NCBI GenBank assembly: GCA_900548355.1
Contig: URKR01000006.1
Location: 1-64,000, forward strand
Direction: 5' to 3'
Length of the DNA stretch: 64,000 nucleotides
Source: an uncultured Oscillospiraceae bacterium
GTDB taxonomy: Bacteria; Bacillota; Clostridia; Oscillospirales; Ruminococcaceae
Numbering within the stretch: position 1 is the stretch's first letter; each line of letters opens with the position of its first letter. Shown one piece after another: positions 34,590 through 42,231 of the stretch. A program made the position numbers and the translations under genes. The notes beneath the pieces were generated by a model that worked only from the letters and a program-made list of their open reading frames with translations, was not told the origin of the DNA and searched no databases.

Positions 34590-36377
34590 ATGGACTTTTA
34601 TGGTTTTTACACCGGTCAGATTTTTGATGCGCACGCATATCTGGGGGCGCACCCGGGCCCGGGTGGCACGACCTTCCGGGTGTTTGCGCCGGCGGCCAAT
34701 GGGGTGGGGCTGCTGCTTGGCGATGGACCGGCGCGGGAAGAACGCACGATGCAGCGCATTTATGACGGCAATTTCTATGAACTGACCGTCCCCGAAGCCG
34801 GGCCCGGCACCCTTTATGAATACCGTGTCTACACGGCTGCCGGCCCGGTTGACCACTGCGACCCCTACGGTTTTGGCATGGAACTGCGTCCGGCCCACAA
34901 ATCGGTGGTGCGGGACCTTGCCGCGTACACTTTCCGCGACGACGCCTGGATGCGCCGCCGCACCGCCCGCCACGGTGAACCTCTCAATATTTATGAAATG
35001 CACCTCGGTTCCTGGCGGCGTAAGCCGGACGGCGGCTGGTATGCCTATGAGGAACTTGCCGCACCGCTCGCCGATTACCTGCGCCGCAACGGCTACAACT
35101 ATGTCGAGTTTTTGCCCCTGGCCGAGCACCCCTGCGATGAGAGCTGGGGCTACCAGGTCACCGGTTTCTTCGCGCCGACCAGCCGATACGGCGACGCGGC
35201 CGGCCTGATGGCCCTTGTGGACGCGCTGCACGCGGCTGGCATCGGGGTCATCCTCGATTTTGTACCCGCCCACTTTGCGGTGGACGCCTACGGTCTCGCG
35301 AAGTTCGACGGCAGCTGCCTCTATGAATACCCCAGCGCCGACGTCGGCGTATCTGAGTGGGGCAGCTGCAACTTCATGCACTCCCGCGGGGAGGTGCGCA
35401 GCTTCCTGCAATCGGCCGCGCGCTACTGGCTTGAGACCTTCCACTTTGACGGCCTGCGGTTTGACGCAATCAGCCGCATTCTCTACTGGCAGGGGGAGGA
35501 GCGCCGCGGCGTCAACCAGAACGGCGTGCAGTTTTTGCGGTTTATGAACGAAGGCCTGCACAAATCCTGCCCCGGCTGCCTGCTTGCGGCCGAGGATTCA
35601 ACCCAGTTTGCCGGCGTGACCAAACCGGCGGCCGAGGGCGGGCTCGACTTTGATTACAAGTGGGATCTCGGCTGGATGCACGATACATTGAGCTTTTTGC
35701 AGACCGCCCCGGCAGACCGCCCCGCCGCCTACCACAAGCTGACCTTCTCGATGCTCTATTATTACAACGAGCGGCATCTGCTGCCGCTCTCCCACGACGA
35801 GGTCGTCCACGGCAAGGCGACGGTGCTGCAGAAGATGCACGGCGACTACGACGGGAAATTCCCGCAGGGCCGGGCGCTCTATCTCTACATGATGACCCAC
35901 CCGGGCAAAAAGCTCAATTTCATGGGCAGCGAGTTCGGCCAGCTGCGCGAATGGGACGAAAGCCGCGAGCAGGACTGGAACCTGCGCAGCTATCCGATTC
36001 ACGACGCCTTCGCGCATTTCATCGCCGATCTCAACCGGCTGTATCTTGACAGCCCGGCGCTTTGGACGGCAGACGAAACCACGGAAGGTTTCACTTGGCT
36101 TGACTGCCACCGCGAAGAGCAGTGCGTCTACGCGTTTGTGCGTACAGGCGGCGGGCAGCGGCTGGCGATTGTGCTGAACTTCAGCGCCGCCGAACAGAAG
36201 ATGCTCTTTCTGCTGCCGGCCGAAAACCCGCCCCGCACAGCCTACGCCCGGCTGTACAGCGATTGGCAGCCCTACGGCGGCGCGATGCCGGCCGGTGAAA
36301 GCCCGCTTGCTTTGCGGGAAAATACCCTGACCGGCACGCTGGCGGCGTTTTCGGGGGTTGTGATGGAACTTCAATAA
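34590..36377 (+). CDS. glgB: 1,4-alpha-glucan branching enzyme
   Basis: Adds alpha-1,6 branches to glycogen. The 595 residues hold an N-terminal CBM48 beta-sandwich (residues 15-105, AYLGAHPGPGGTTFRVFAPA), a GH13 barrel with nucleophile Asp292 (GLRFDAIS), acid/base Glu335 (LAAEDST) and Asp403 (LSHDEVVHG), and a C-terminal beta domain. NIYEMHLGSWRR and MGSEFGQLREWDE are typical of GlgB. The start has AAGGAG upstream. No other glycogen gene (glgA, glgC, glgP) is adjacent, so it stands alone beside a divergent TetR regulator. Confidence 0.94.
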   Translation: MDFYGFYTGQIFDAHAYLGAHPGPGGTTFRVFAPAANGVGLLLGDGPAREERTMQRIYDGNFYELTVPEAGPGTLYEYRVYTAAGPVDHCDPYGFGMELRPAHKSVVRDLAAYTFRDDAWMRRRTARHGEPLNIYEMHLGSWRRKPDGGWYAYEELAAPLADYLRRNGYNYVEFLPLAEHPCDESWGYQVTGFFAPTSRYGDAAGLMALVDALHAAGIGVILDFVPAHFAVDAYGLAKFDGSCLYEYPSADVGVSEWGSCNFMHSRGEVRSFLQSAARYWLETFHFDGLRFDAISRILYWQGEERRGVNQNGVQFLRFMNEGLHKSCPGCLLAAEDSTQFAGVTKPAAEGGLDFDYKWDLGWMHDTLSFLQTAPADRPAAYHKLTFSMLYYYNERHLLPLSHDEVVHGKATVLQKMHGDYDGKFPQGRALYLYMMTHPGKKLNFMGSEFGQLREWDESREQDWNLRSYPIHDAFAHFIADLNRLYLDSPALWTADETTEGFTWLDCHREEQCVYAFVRTGGGQRLAIVLNFSAAEQKMLFLLPAENPPRTAYARLYSDWQPYGGAMPAGESPLALRENTLTGTLAAFSGVVMELQ

Positions 36378-36381
36378 TTTC

Positions 36382-36413
36382 TTTGCCCTGCCGCCCTACC
36401 GCGGCGGGGCAAA
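36382..36413. terminator. Hairpin directly after glgB
   Basis: TTTGCCCTGCCGC (36382-36394) and GCGGCGGGGCAAA (36401-36413) pair over 13 bp with one wobble, five bases after the glgB stop. There is no T run, so termination may be weak or the hairpin may protect the 3' end. Confidence 0.5.
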
Positions 36414-36496
36414 ATGGTGTATACTATGACCGTATAAACATCATCAAGGAAAGGGAATAGAGAAAAAAAGGCGGCCGCGCGCCTGCCGCAGAAATT

Positions 36497-36525
36497 GTAG
36501 GGGACGATATAGAATCGGCCCCTAC
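36497..36525. repeat. Dispersed GTAGGGG...CCCCTAC palindrome
   Basis: GTAGGGG (36497-36503) and CCCCTAC (36519-36525) enclose a smaller CGAT/ATCG pair. It is the single-hairpin form of the family seen at 23924 and 5661-6018. It lies between glgB and the M29 aminopeptidase. Confidence 0.65.
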
Positions 36526-36605
36526 GGTCTCGACAAAATTTATTCCGCGCCAGCCGCCGGTCGCCGCTTTCCCATATTCTTTTCCTGTAAGAGAAGGAGT
36601 TTCCC

Positions 36606-37841
36606 ATGAACCAGGAATATTTGCAGCTGTATGCCGATTTCATTGTCAAGGTCGGGGTCAACGTCCGCCCGCGGCAGAACTTTATCATCCGCTGCCCGGT
36701 CACAATGCCGGAGTTCGCCCACGCCTGCGCCAAGGCCGGGTACGAGGCCGGCGCCAAGGAAGTGATTGTCCGCTGGGAGGACGAGCGCCTGGCACGGATG
36801 CGGCTGGAATACGGCCAGGAAGCCGACCTCTGCGCCCTCAAGCCGTATGAGCTGCGCAGCTATCTCGATTATGCCGAAGATCCCGACGGCTGCTGCACCC
36901 TTGCCATCCATGCCGAGGACCCCGAAGCCTTCGCCGGCCTTGATGCCGGCAAGCTCAACCGGGTCAACCTCGCGCGGCGCACCTTTATGAAGCCCTGGCA
37001 GGAATACACGATGAACGACCGCGTGCAGTGGTGCGTGGCCGCCGTGCCCGCGCCGTCCTGGGCGGCCAAGGTTTTCCCCGGCATCCCGGTGGAGGAAGCG
37101 ATGGAAAAGCTCTGGGCGCTGATCTTTGATGTCTGCCGTGTCTCAACCGGAGACCCGGTCGCCGCCTGGCGCGAGCACGTTGCCAAGACCAAGGCCCGCC
37201 GCGACCAACTCAACGCCTGGGAGCTCGAAAGCGTCCGGCTGCAGAGCGCGAACGGCACCGACCTGACCATCGGCCTGGCCGAAGACGCCAGCTGGGAAGG
37301 CGCTTCCTCGGTGGCTGAAAACGGCGCCGAGTTCATTGCCAATGTCCCGACCGAGGAAGTTTTCTGCGCGCCGCACCGCGACAAAGTCAACGGCGTTGTG
37401 TACGGCACCAAGCCCTACGCCTACAACGGCCAGCTCATCGAAGGCTGGCACGTCACCTTTAAGGACGGCTGTGTCGTTGAACACGGGGCCGAGAAGAACG
37501 GCCTGCTGCTGGCCGAACTGCTCACCACCGATGAAAACGCCAACCGCATCGGCGAGATTGCCTTTGTGCCGGCTTCCAGCCCGATCAACCGCAGCGGCGT
37601 GCTGTTCTACGATACCCTCTTTGATGAAAACGCGGCCTGTCACATCGCCTTCGGCGCCGGCTACCCGACCAACATCAAGGGCGGGGCCAAGCTCTCCCGC
37701 GCCGAACTGATGAAGAAGGGCCTCAACGACTCCGCCATCCACGAGGACGTCATGATCGGCGCGCCGGATACCCGCATCACCGGCCTGCGCAAAAACGGCG
37801 AGACGGTCTCGATCTTCGAAAACGGCGAGTGGGCGTTTTAA
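36606..37841 (+). CDS. M29-family aminopeptidase
   Basis: A 411-residue metal-dependent aminopeptidase of the AmpS/PepS/aminopeptidase T family, which removes N-terminal amino acids in the cytoplasm. Family signatures seen are FIANVPTEEVFCAPHRDKVN, the glutamate-bearing AEKNGLLLAELL, CHIAFGAGYP and DSAIHEDVMIGAPD, the last three in the metal-binding half. Length equals the family norm of about 410. GAAGGAG precedes the ATG. It stands alone between the palindrome at 36497 and a sigma-factor gene. Confidence 0.93.
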   Translation: MNQEYLQLYADFIVKVGVNVRPRQNFIIRCPVTMPEFAHACAKAGYEAGAKEVIVRWEDERLARMRLEYGQEADLCALKPYELRSYLDYAEDPDGCCTLAIHAEDPEAFAGLDAGKLNRVNLARRTFMKPWQEYTMNDRVQWCVAAVPAPSWAAKVFPGIPVEEAMEKLWALIFDVCRVSTGDPVAAWREHVAKTKARRDQLNAWELESVRLQSANGTDLTIGLAEDASWEGASSVAENGAEFIANVPTEEVFCAPHRDKVNGVVYGTKPYAYNGQLIEGWHVTFKDGCVVEHGAEKNGLLLAELLTTDENANRIGEIAFVPASSPINRSGVLFYDTLFDENAACHIAFGAGYPTNIKGGAKLSRAELMKKGLNDSAIHEDVMIGAPDTRITGLRKNGETVSIFENGEWAF

Positions 37842-37937
37842 TCCAAGCCGCGTAAAAACTGCGGGAAAGCGCGCAAAGCGCGCCGGGCGGCCGGCCGCTG
37901 CAAAGACGGCCCCGCGCCCCGCAAAGGAGAGACGCCT

Positions 37938-38471
37938 ATGCTGGCCATCTGCCTGGCCATGTTGGATCAGGAGGCGGACAGACGCCTCTTTCTTAAAACC
38001 TATGAGGCAAACAAGCGGCGGGTCTACCACGTCGCCTACGGCGTTTTGCAGGATCAGCACCTGGCCGAGGACGTCGTGCAGGACGTGTTTCTGCGCCTGG
38101 CGGAAAAGTTCACAGAAATTTCACAAAAAGACTGTCACAAACTCGATGCCTGGTGCGTCATAACAGGTAGGAACCGGGCGATTGATCTGCTGCGCCGCCG
38201 GCGCGAAGTACCCGCCGAGCCCGACGATACCGACCCCGACCCGGCCCCCGTGCCGGAGGACGCCGTCGCCCAGCTCGAAAGCGCCGAGCGGCTCATGCGG
38301 CTGGTGGCGGCGCTGCCGGATCGATACGGCGCGCCGCTGCGGCTGCTGGCGCAGGGGTATACCTACCGCGAGATTGCCGCGGCGCTTGAAATTTCGGAAG
38401 CGGCGGTGCGCCAGCGGGTGCGCCGGGGGCGCGCCCTGCTGTGGAAGGAGCTGCAACGCGATGAAGAGTGA
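37938..38471 (+). CDS. ECF-type sigma factor paired with a DUF4367-like membrane protein
   Basis: A 177-residue sigma factor: region 2 (FLKTYEANKRRVYHVAYGVL, DQHLAEDVVQDVFLRLAEKF, VITGRNRAIDLLRRRR) and region 4 (LPDRYGAPLRLLAQGYTYRE then IAAALEISEAAVRQRVRRGR). An acidic linker (PAEPDDTDPDPAPVPEDA) joins them. AAAGGAGAG precedes the ATG. The stop overlaps the next gene's start by 11 bases, which points to a sigma/anti-sigma pair made in fixed ratio. Confidence 0.9.
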   Translation: MLAICLAMLDQEADRRLFLKTYEANKRRVYHVAYGVLQDQHLAEDVVQDVFLRLAEKFTEISQKDCHKLDAWCVITGRNRAIDLLRRRREVPAEPDDTDPDPAPVPEDAVAQLESAERLMRLVAALPDRYGAPLRLLAQGYTYREIAAALEISEAAVRQRVRRGRALLWKELQRDEE

Positions 38472-39231
38472 ACCGAACGCCGGGCCAAACGCCGTCGTTT
38501 CGTTTGACGCGCTGCTGACCCTCGCTTTGCAGGAGCAGACCCGGCGCGAGCTGGCGGCCCTGCCCGACGCCGAAGCGCTGCAAACCCTCTACCCGGATAC
38601 CGCCGGCTGGGATAAGCGGCTGCGCCGCGCGCTGGCCGAGCGCCGCAAATTAGAGAGCAAAGCCGCCCACAGCGCCCCGCGCGTTCGCTGGATGCCGCTG
38701 CGACGGCTGGTTACGGTGGCGGCCGTGTTGGTGTTGGTTCTGGCCGGCGCGCTGGCCACCAGCGCCGAAGTGCGCTACGCCGTCCGCCACGCGGTGCTGC
38801 AATGGACAGACATCGACCTGCGCCTGACCTACGACACCGAAGGCACCCCCGCCCCCGCCGATCTCACCCTGCCGCAAGGCTACGCCGACCACTATGTGCC
38901 GGAAGGGTTCGTGCTGGATGAGGGGAACAGCTACACGACGGAATATGATTTCTTCCACAAATATCTCGGAGAAATCGATGGCGTGGAGTGCACATATTCG
39001 GTGATCTGCTACGCGATTCAAGCGCAGGGACAGGTGGATACGTTCGACAGTGAGCACACGGTGTACGAGACGGTCGAAGTCAACGGTGCGGAAGCTACGC
39101 TCGGCACAAGCACAAACTATGACGGCGGCATCAGCTACTACCTGTTCTGGGAACGTGATGGAATTCATCACACGATCCAGGGCGACGTGCCGCGTGATAT
39201 GATCCTGGAAATTGCCGAAGAAATACAATAA
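38461..39231 (+). CDS. Membrane-anchored DUF4367-type protein, probable anti-sigma factor
   Basis: 256 residues: a cytoplasmic N-terminus of about 80 residues, one membrane segment (LVTVAAVLVLVLAGALATSA, about 80-100), and an extracytoplasmic domain. That domain resembles DUF4367 (PQGYADHYVPEGFVLDEGNS, then EVNGAEATLGTSTNYDGGIS and YYLFWERDGIHHTIQGDV). Such proteins are commonly encoded after ECF sigma factors in Clostridia and hold them at the membrane. ATG 38461 lies inside the sigma gene's last codons. The signal sensed is unknown. A terminator follows directly. Confidence 0.85.
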   Translation: MKSEPNAGPNAVVSFDALLTLALQEQTRRELAALPDAEALQTLYPDTAGWDKRLRRALAERRKLESKAAHSAPRVRWMPLRRLVTVAAVLVLVLAGALATSAEVRYAVRHAVLQWTDIDLRLTYDTEGTPAPADLTLPQGYADHYVPEGFVLDEGNSYTTEYDFFHKYLGEIDGVECTYSVICYAIQAQGQVDTFDSEHTVYETVEVNGAEATLGTSTNYDGGISYYLFWERDGIHHTIQGDVPRDMILEIAEEIQ

Positions 39232-39242
39232 AATATGGTCAA

Positions 39243-39287
39243 CCCGCCGCAGGTGTGCTCTTTGCACAATCTGCGGCGGGACTTTTT
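39243..39287 (+). terminator. Terminator after the sigma/anti-sigma pair
   Basis: CCCGCCGCAG and CTGCGGCGGG with an inner GTGTGC/GCACAA pairing, then ACTTTTTG. It starts 12 bases after the stop codon. Confidence 0.85.
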
Positions 39288-39620
39288 GTGCGGAAGAGAG
39301 AAGAATGAAAAAGCCCGGATTTTTTGTCACAGAACGGCAGCCTCAAACGTCATATAGGGCAAGAACCCATTGAAAGGCGATGGGAAATATTGAGCAGGGC
39401 AGAACGCGTGCTATAAAGGTCCGGTCTGACTAAGTTTGACCCTTTGTACCGTTTTTCACCCGATATTTCCGCCAAAAGCAAGTATCGCTTTTTGAGCAAA
39501 ACAGAGAAAATGCCGTTCAGTTGTAAATGTTTGCCTGTTTGCAACCTGCGTGGCGGATATATATGCTATAATTTCCTGAAAAGGGAACGCCTTTCCATTT
39601 GATCTGACAGGAGGCCTACC
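39288..39620 (+). promoter_or_regulatory. Intergenic region with an extended -10 promoter for the secreted protein gene
   Basis: About 330 bp without a credible gene. A minus-strand open frame at 39350-39544 has no ribosome binding site. Near the right end TGCTATAAT (TATAAT at 39567-39572) is an extended -10 box about 49 bases before the start at 39621. No -35 at 17 bases is convincing. The middle part is less GC-rich than its neighbours, without repeats. Confidence 0.45.
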
Positions 39621-40586
39621 ATGAAACGCAACTATTTTGCCCGCCTGCTTTCCCTCTGTCTGACCGTCGCGCTGGGGGCCTGCCTGGCGCTGCCGGCCGG
39701 CGCGGCCGACGCGCCTGTATACACCGGCGAACTTTGCCCGGTCTGCGGCGAGGGTTGGCTGATGGAAACCGAGGTCGTGATGAGCCGCGATGCGGTTGCC
39801 AAGGCCCCTTGCGCCCACGGCGACGCCACGGCCACCGATTACACAAGCGAAGTGCGGTGTTGGATTGCGGCTGACTGCAACCGCTGTGGATACGGCGAGT
39901 CCAGAGAGGCTTACCAGCGGGAGGAAACTTCCTGCTCGCTCGATTTCGCCCCGGTGCCCACCCCGCCGGCCACGGTGGCCGAGCCGGTTGCCTACACCGG
40001 TTCGCCGCTCAGCCTTGCGGAAGACCTGCTCGCCCAGGCTCGGGCCGCCGGCCAGATGCTGGTGGCCGAGCACAACCGCGCGCAGTACCTTGTCCACCCG
40101 ACCATGCTGTATGAGGATTGGGACGCCTGGCAGGTTGATCTGCCCGACCTGCCGCTGCCCCGATCGATCGGGGACTATACATGGAGCGCCGCCCGCCCCA
40201 GCGACCAACCCTATTTCAGCGACGCCGCCACTTTTGAGACTGACGCCCGCCGGGTGCACGACTATGAGGACTGGCAAACCGGCACGGTGCTCGACGCCGG
40301 CCCCGTGACCGCCGCGACCGCCTTCTACAACACCGGCAGCTATGCGGCCTTCACCGTCACGCTGCGCCGCGCCCCGGCCGCCGTGACCGGCGAGACGGTT
40401 GCGATCGACGGCGTGCCGGTCACGATCCAGTATGACGCCGACGGCCGCTGCACCGCCGTGGCCTGGCAGGGCGAGGGCGTCAGTCTGACGCTGGAACCGA
40501 TGAACATCAGCACAACCGCCGCCACCGCGGCGCTGGTTGATCTTGTCCAGGCCGAGCAGGACGCCCTGACCGCCTGGGCCGACTGA
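39621..40586 (+). CDS. Secreted protein with CxxC pairs, unknown function
   Basis: 321 residues with a clear Sec signal peptide (MKRNYFARLLSLCLTVALGA..LPAGAADA, cleavage probably after AGA or GAA). The mature N-terminus has ELCPVCGEGWLMETE and later ADCNRCGYGES, two CxxC pairs that could bind zinc or form disulfides as a small rubredoxin-like ribbon. The C-terminal 100 residues look beta-rich (AVTGETVAIDGVPVTIQYDA). No enzyme motif seen. GGAGG precedes the ATG. A lipoprotein gene follows 51 bases later, probably in the same transcript. Confidence 0.8.
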   Translation: MKRNYFARLLSLCLTVALGACLALPAGAADAPVYTGELCPVCGEGWLMETEVVMSRDAVAKAPCAHGDATATDYTSEVRCWIAADCNRCGYGESREAYQREETSCSLDFAPVPTPPATVAEPVAYTGSPLSLAEDLLAQARAAGQMLVAEHNRAQYLVHPTMLYEDWDAWQVDLPDLPLPRSIGDYTWSAARPSDQPYFSDAATFETDARRVHDYEDWQTGTVLDAGPVTAATAFYNTGSYAAFTVTLRRAPAAVTGETVAIDGVPVTIQYDADGRCTAVAWQGEGVSLTLEPMNISTTAATAALVDLVQAEQDALTAWAD

Positions 40587-40637
40587 ACCCCGCTCCCCAA
40601 AAATGAAACGTACTTAAAAGAGAAAGAGGGAAGAACC

Positions 40638-41300
40638 ATGAAACCCACCCGCCTGATCCCCGTTGCAATGGCCCTGCTGCTGGTTGGCTGCGGGGGTGCG
40701 CAGCCGGCCGCCGACGCGACGGCTGACGAGAATGCCGCGGCCGATTGCGTCGCCGCGCTGACCGCCGCCCAGCAGGCCGAAGCCCTCCACTTTACCGAAA
40801 CCCAGACCACGACGACCGAGGGCAGCGACCCGCTCACCGCCGCGAGCGAAGTCTGGCAGGTGGGGGAGGATCTCTACCGCGTGGATACGGTCATGGAGAA
40901 CGAGAGCTGCTGGCTTGTGCTGGACGGCAAAGCCTGGTGCCAGGACGCCGCCGGCTTGAGCGAGCGCGACCCGGCGCAGATCGGCACGCTGAACTGGCAG
41001 CAGCCGTTCAGCCTGGATTCCTACAGCCAGGTCGAGCTGACGCAGGACGGGGACACCGTGACCCTGCGCGCCGGCACCGACCCGATGGAGGAAAACGGCA
41101 CCACCGCCGAGATCGAGACGGTGCTGACCTTTGCCGACGGCGACGCGCTGACATTCCAGCGGTTTGAGAGCACCACCACCCTCACCGCCGAAGGGCAGAG
41201 CCAGACCTTTACGGTCACGGCCGAGCTGCTCGATCAGGACGCCGACGCCTGCCGCGCCGCCATTGACGCGGCCGCCGCTGACCTTGGGGTTGCGGGCTGA
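40638..41300 (+). CDS. Lipoprotein of unknown function
   Basis: 220 residues with a lipoprotein signal: MKPTRLIPVAMALLLVGCGG, lipobox LVGC, lipidated Cys18. After a flexible acidic linker (QPAADATADENAAADC) comes a domain with ALHFTETQTTTTEGSD, EVWQVGEDLYRVDT and WLVLDGKAWCQD. This resembles the LolA/LppX-like 'outer surface' fold found in many Gram-positive lipoproteins of unknown role. AGAGGGA precedes the ATG. It is paired with the secreted protein before it and ends at a strong terminator. Confidence 0.8.
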   Translation: MKPTRLIPVAMALLLVGCGGAQPAADATADENAAADCVAALTAAQQAEALHFTETQTTTTEGSDPLTAASEVWQVGEDLYRVDTVMENESCWLVLDGKAWCQDAAGLSERDPAQIGTLNWQQPFSLDSYSQVELTQDGDTVTLRAGTDPMEENGTTAEIETVLTFADGDALTFQRFESTTTLTAEGQSQTFTVTAELLDQDADACRAAIDAAAADLGVAG

Positions 41301-41398
41301 ACGTCCTTGCCACACAGCAAAATGGGCAACAGCCCGGTGCCGCCGTCGTCGGCGCGTGTATGGCGGCTGCGACGGATTTTGACTTTTTCGACAGTCTG

Positions 41399-41431
41399 TC
41401 GCGCCTCGCTTTTTGCGGGGCGCGGCTTTTT
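41399..41431 (+). terminator. Terminator of the secreted protein-lipoprotein unit
   Basis: CGCGCCTCGC (41399-41408) and GCGGGGCGCG (41414-41423), loop TTTTT, then GCTTTTTT. It lies about 100 bases after the lipoprotein stop. The rest of 41301-41668 holds the promoter and leader hairpin of the next operon and no gene. Confidence 0.8.
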
Positions 41432-41532
41432 TGGATGCGCTTTTTGTGCCCCGATTTTATCAAAACGCCCCGCCCGGGGGCGATTTTCACCCCCAAAACC
41501 TGAATTTTTGCCCCCAACAGGCGAAAAAAGGC

Positions 41533-41561
41533 TTGCATTTTTTGCTGCGGTGTGCTATATT
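41533..41561 (+). promoter_or_regulatory. Sigma-A promoter of the rimP-nusA-infB operon
   Basis: TTGCAT (41533-41538) and TATATT (41556-41561) have a 17-base spacer. The transcript would start near 41568 and run through a hairpin before rimP. Confidence 0.65.
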
Positions 41562-41587
41562 CTTACTGTTCGATGATGTGTTTTATG

Positions 41588-41618
41588 GAAAGTGGGCCGC
41601 GCGGTCCGCTTTCTTTTT
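41588..41618 (+). promoter_or_regulatory. Attenuator-like terminator hairpin in the rimP-nusA leader
   Basis: GAAAGTGGGCC (41588-41598), loop GCGC, and GGTCCGCTTTC (41603-41613) form an 11-bp stem with two G-U pairs, followed by TTTTT (41614-41618). It lies between the promoter and the rimP start, so it would stop most transcripts unless read through. NusA, encoded in this operon, is known to stimulate such hairpins, which makes self-control by attenuation a natural reading. Confidence 0.65.
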
Positions 41619-41667
41619 GTGATAGGGGGGTAGGGCGTGCTGCCCGCGCCCCAAACGGGAGGATGCT

Positions 41668-42156
41668 ATGGCAAAACGAGCACAGCACCCCGGCGGCGCG
41701 GCCGCCGCGGTCGAAGCGATTGTGCGCCCGGTGGTCGAAGGCATGGGCCTGCGCCTGTGGGACGTCCGGTTTGAGAAGGAGGGCCCCGACTGGTTCCTCC
41801 GCGTCCTGATCGACCGCGACACCCCGCTCGATACCGACACCTGCGAGGCGGTCTCCCGCGCAATCGACCCGCTGCTTGATGAAGCCGACCCGATCGACCA
41901 GAGCTACTACCTCGAGGTCGGCAGCCCGGGGCTGGGCCGCAAGCTGACCCGGCCCGAGCATTTCGCCGCCCTGGCCGGCCAGAAATGCGCCGCCCGCCTC
42001 ATCCGCCCTGACGAACAGGGCCGCCGTGAACTGGAAGGTACCCTCGTCGGGCTATCGGACGGCGAAGTCACCTTCGAAACAGCCGAAGGCCCTGTCAGTT
42101 TCCCGCTTAAAGCGGCCGGTTTCGTCAAACTTTGCGATGACGAAGACCTGTTTTGA
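41668..42156 (+). CDS. rimP: Ribosome maturation factor RimP
   Basis: Cytoplasmic factor for 30S subunit assembly. 162 residues with the N-terminal alpha/beta domain (VEAIVRPVVEGMGLRLWDVR, FLRVLIDRDTPLDTDTCEAV, YYLEVGSPGLGRKL) and a C-terminal SH3-like barrel (LEGTLVGLSDGEVTFETAEG). EVGSPGLGR is the family signature. GGGAGG precedes the ATG. First gene of the classic nusA operon, transcribed through the leader hairpin at 41588. Confidence 0.96.
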   Translation: MAKRAQHPGGAAAAVEAIVRPVVEGMGLRLWDVRFEKEGPDWFLRVLIDRDTPLDTDTCEAVSRAIDPLLDEADPIDQSYYLEVGSPGLGRKLTRPEHFAALAGQKCAARLIRPDEQGRRELEGTLVGLSDGEVTFETAEGPVSFPLKAAGFVKLCDDEDLF

Positions 42157-42231
42157 TTTCACTTGAAAATTCCCGGCGATTTTGACCATACGCCGACGCG
42201 CATACTATAGATTTGGGAGGAAACCGCAAAA

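Noticed and set aside
39350..39544. A 64-codon minus-strand frame in the intergenic region before the secreted protein gene
   Set aside because: No ribosome binding site, no promoter and no recognisable composition or motif. The region is treated as non-coding.
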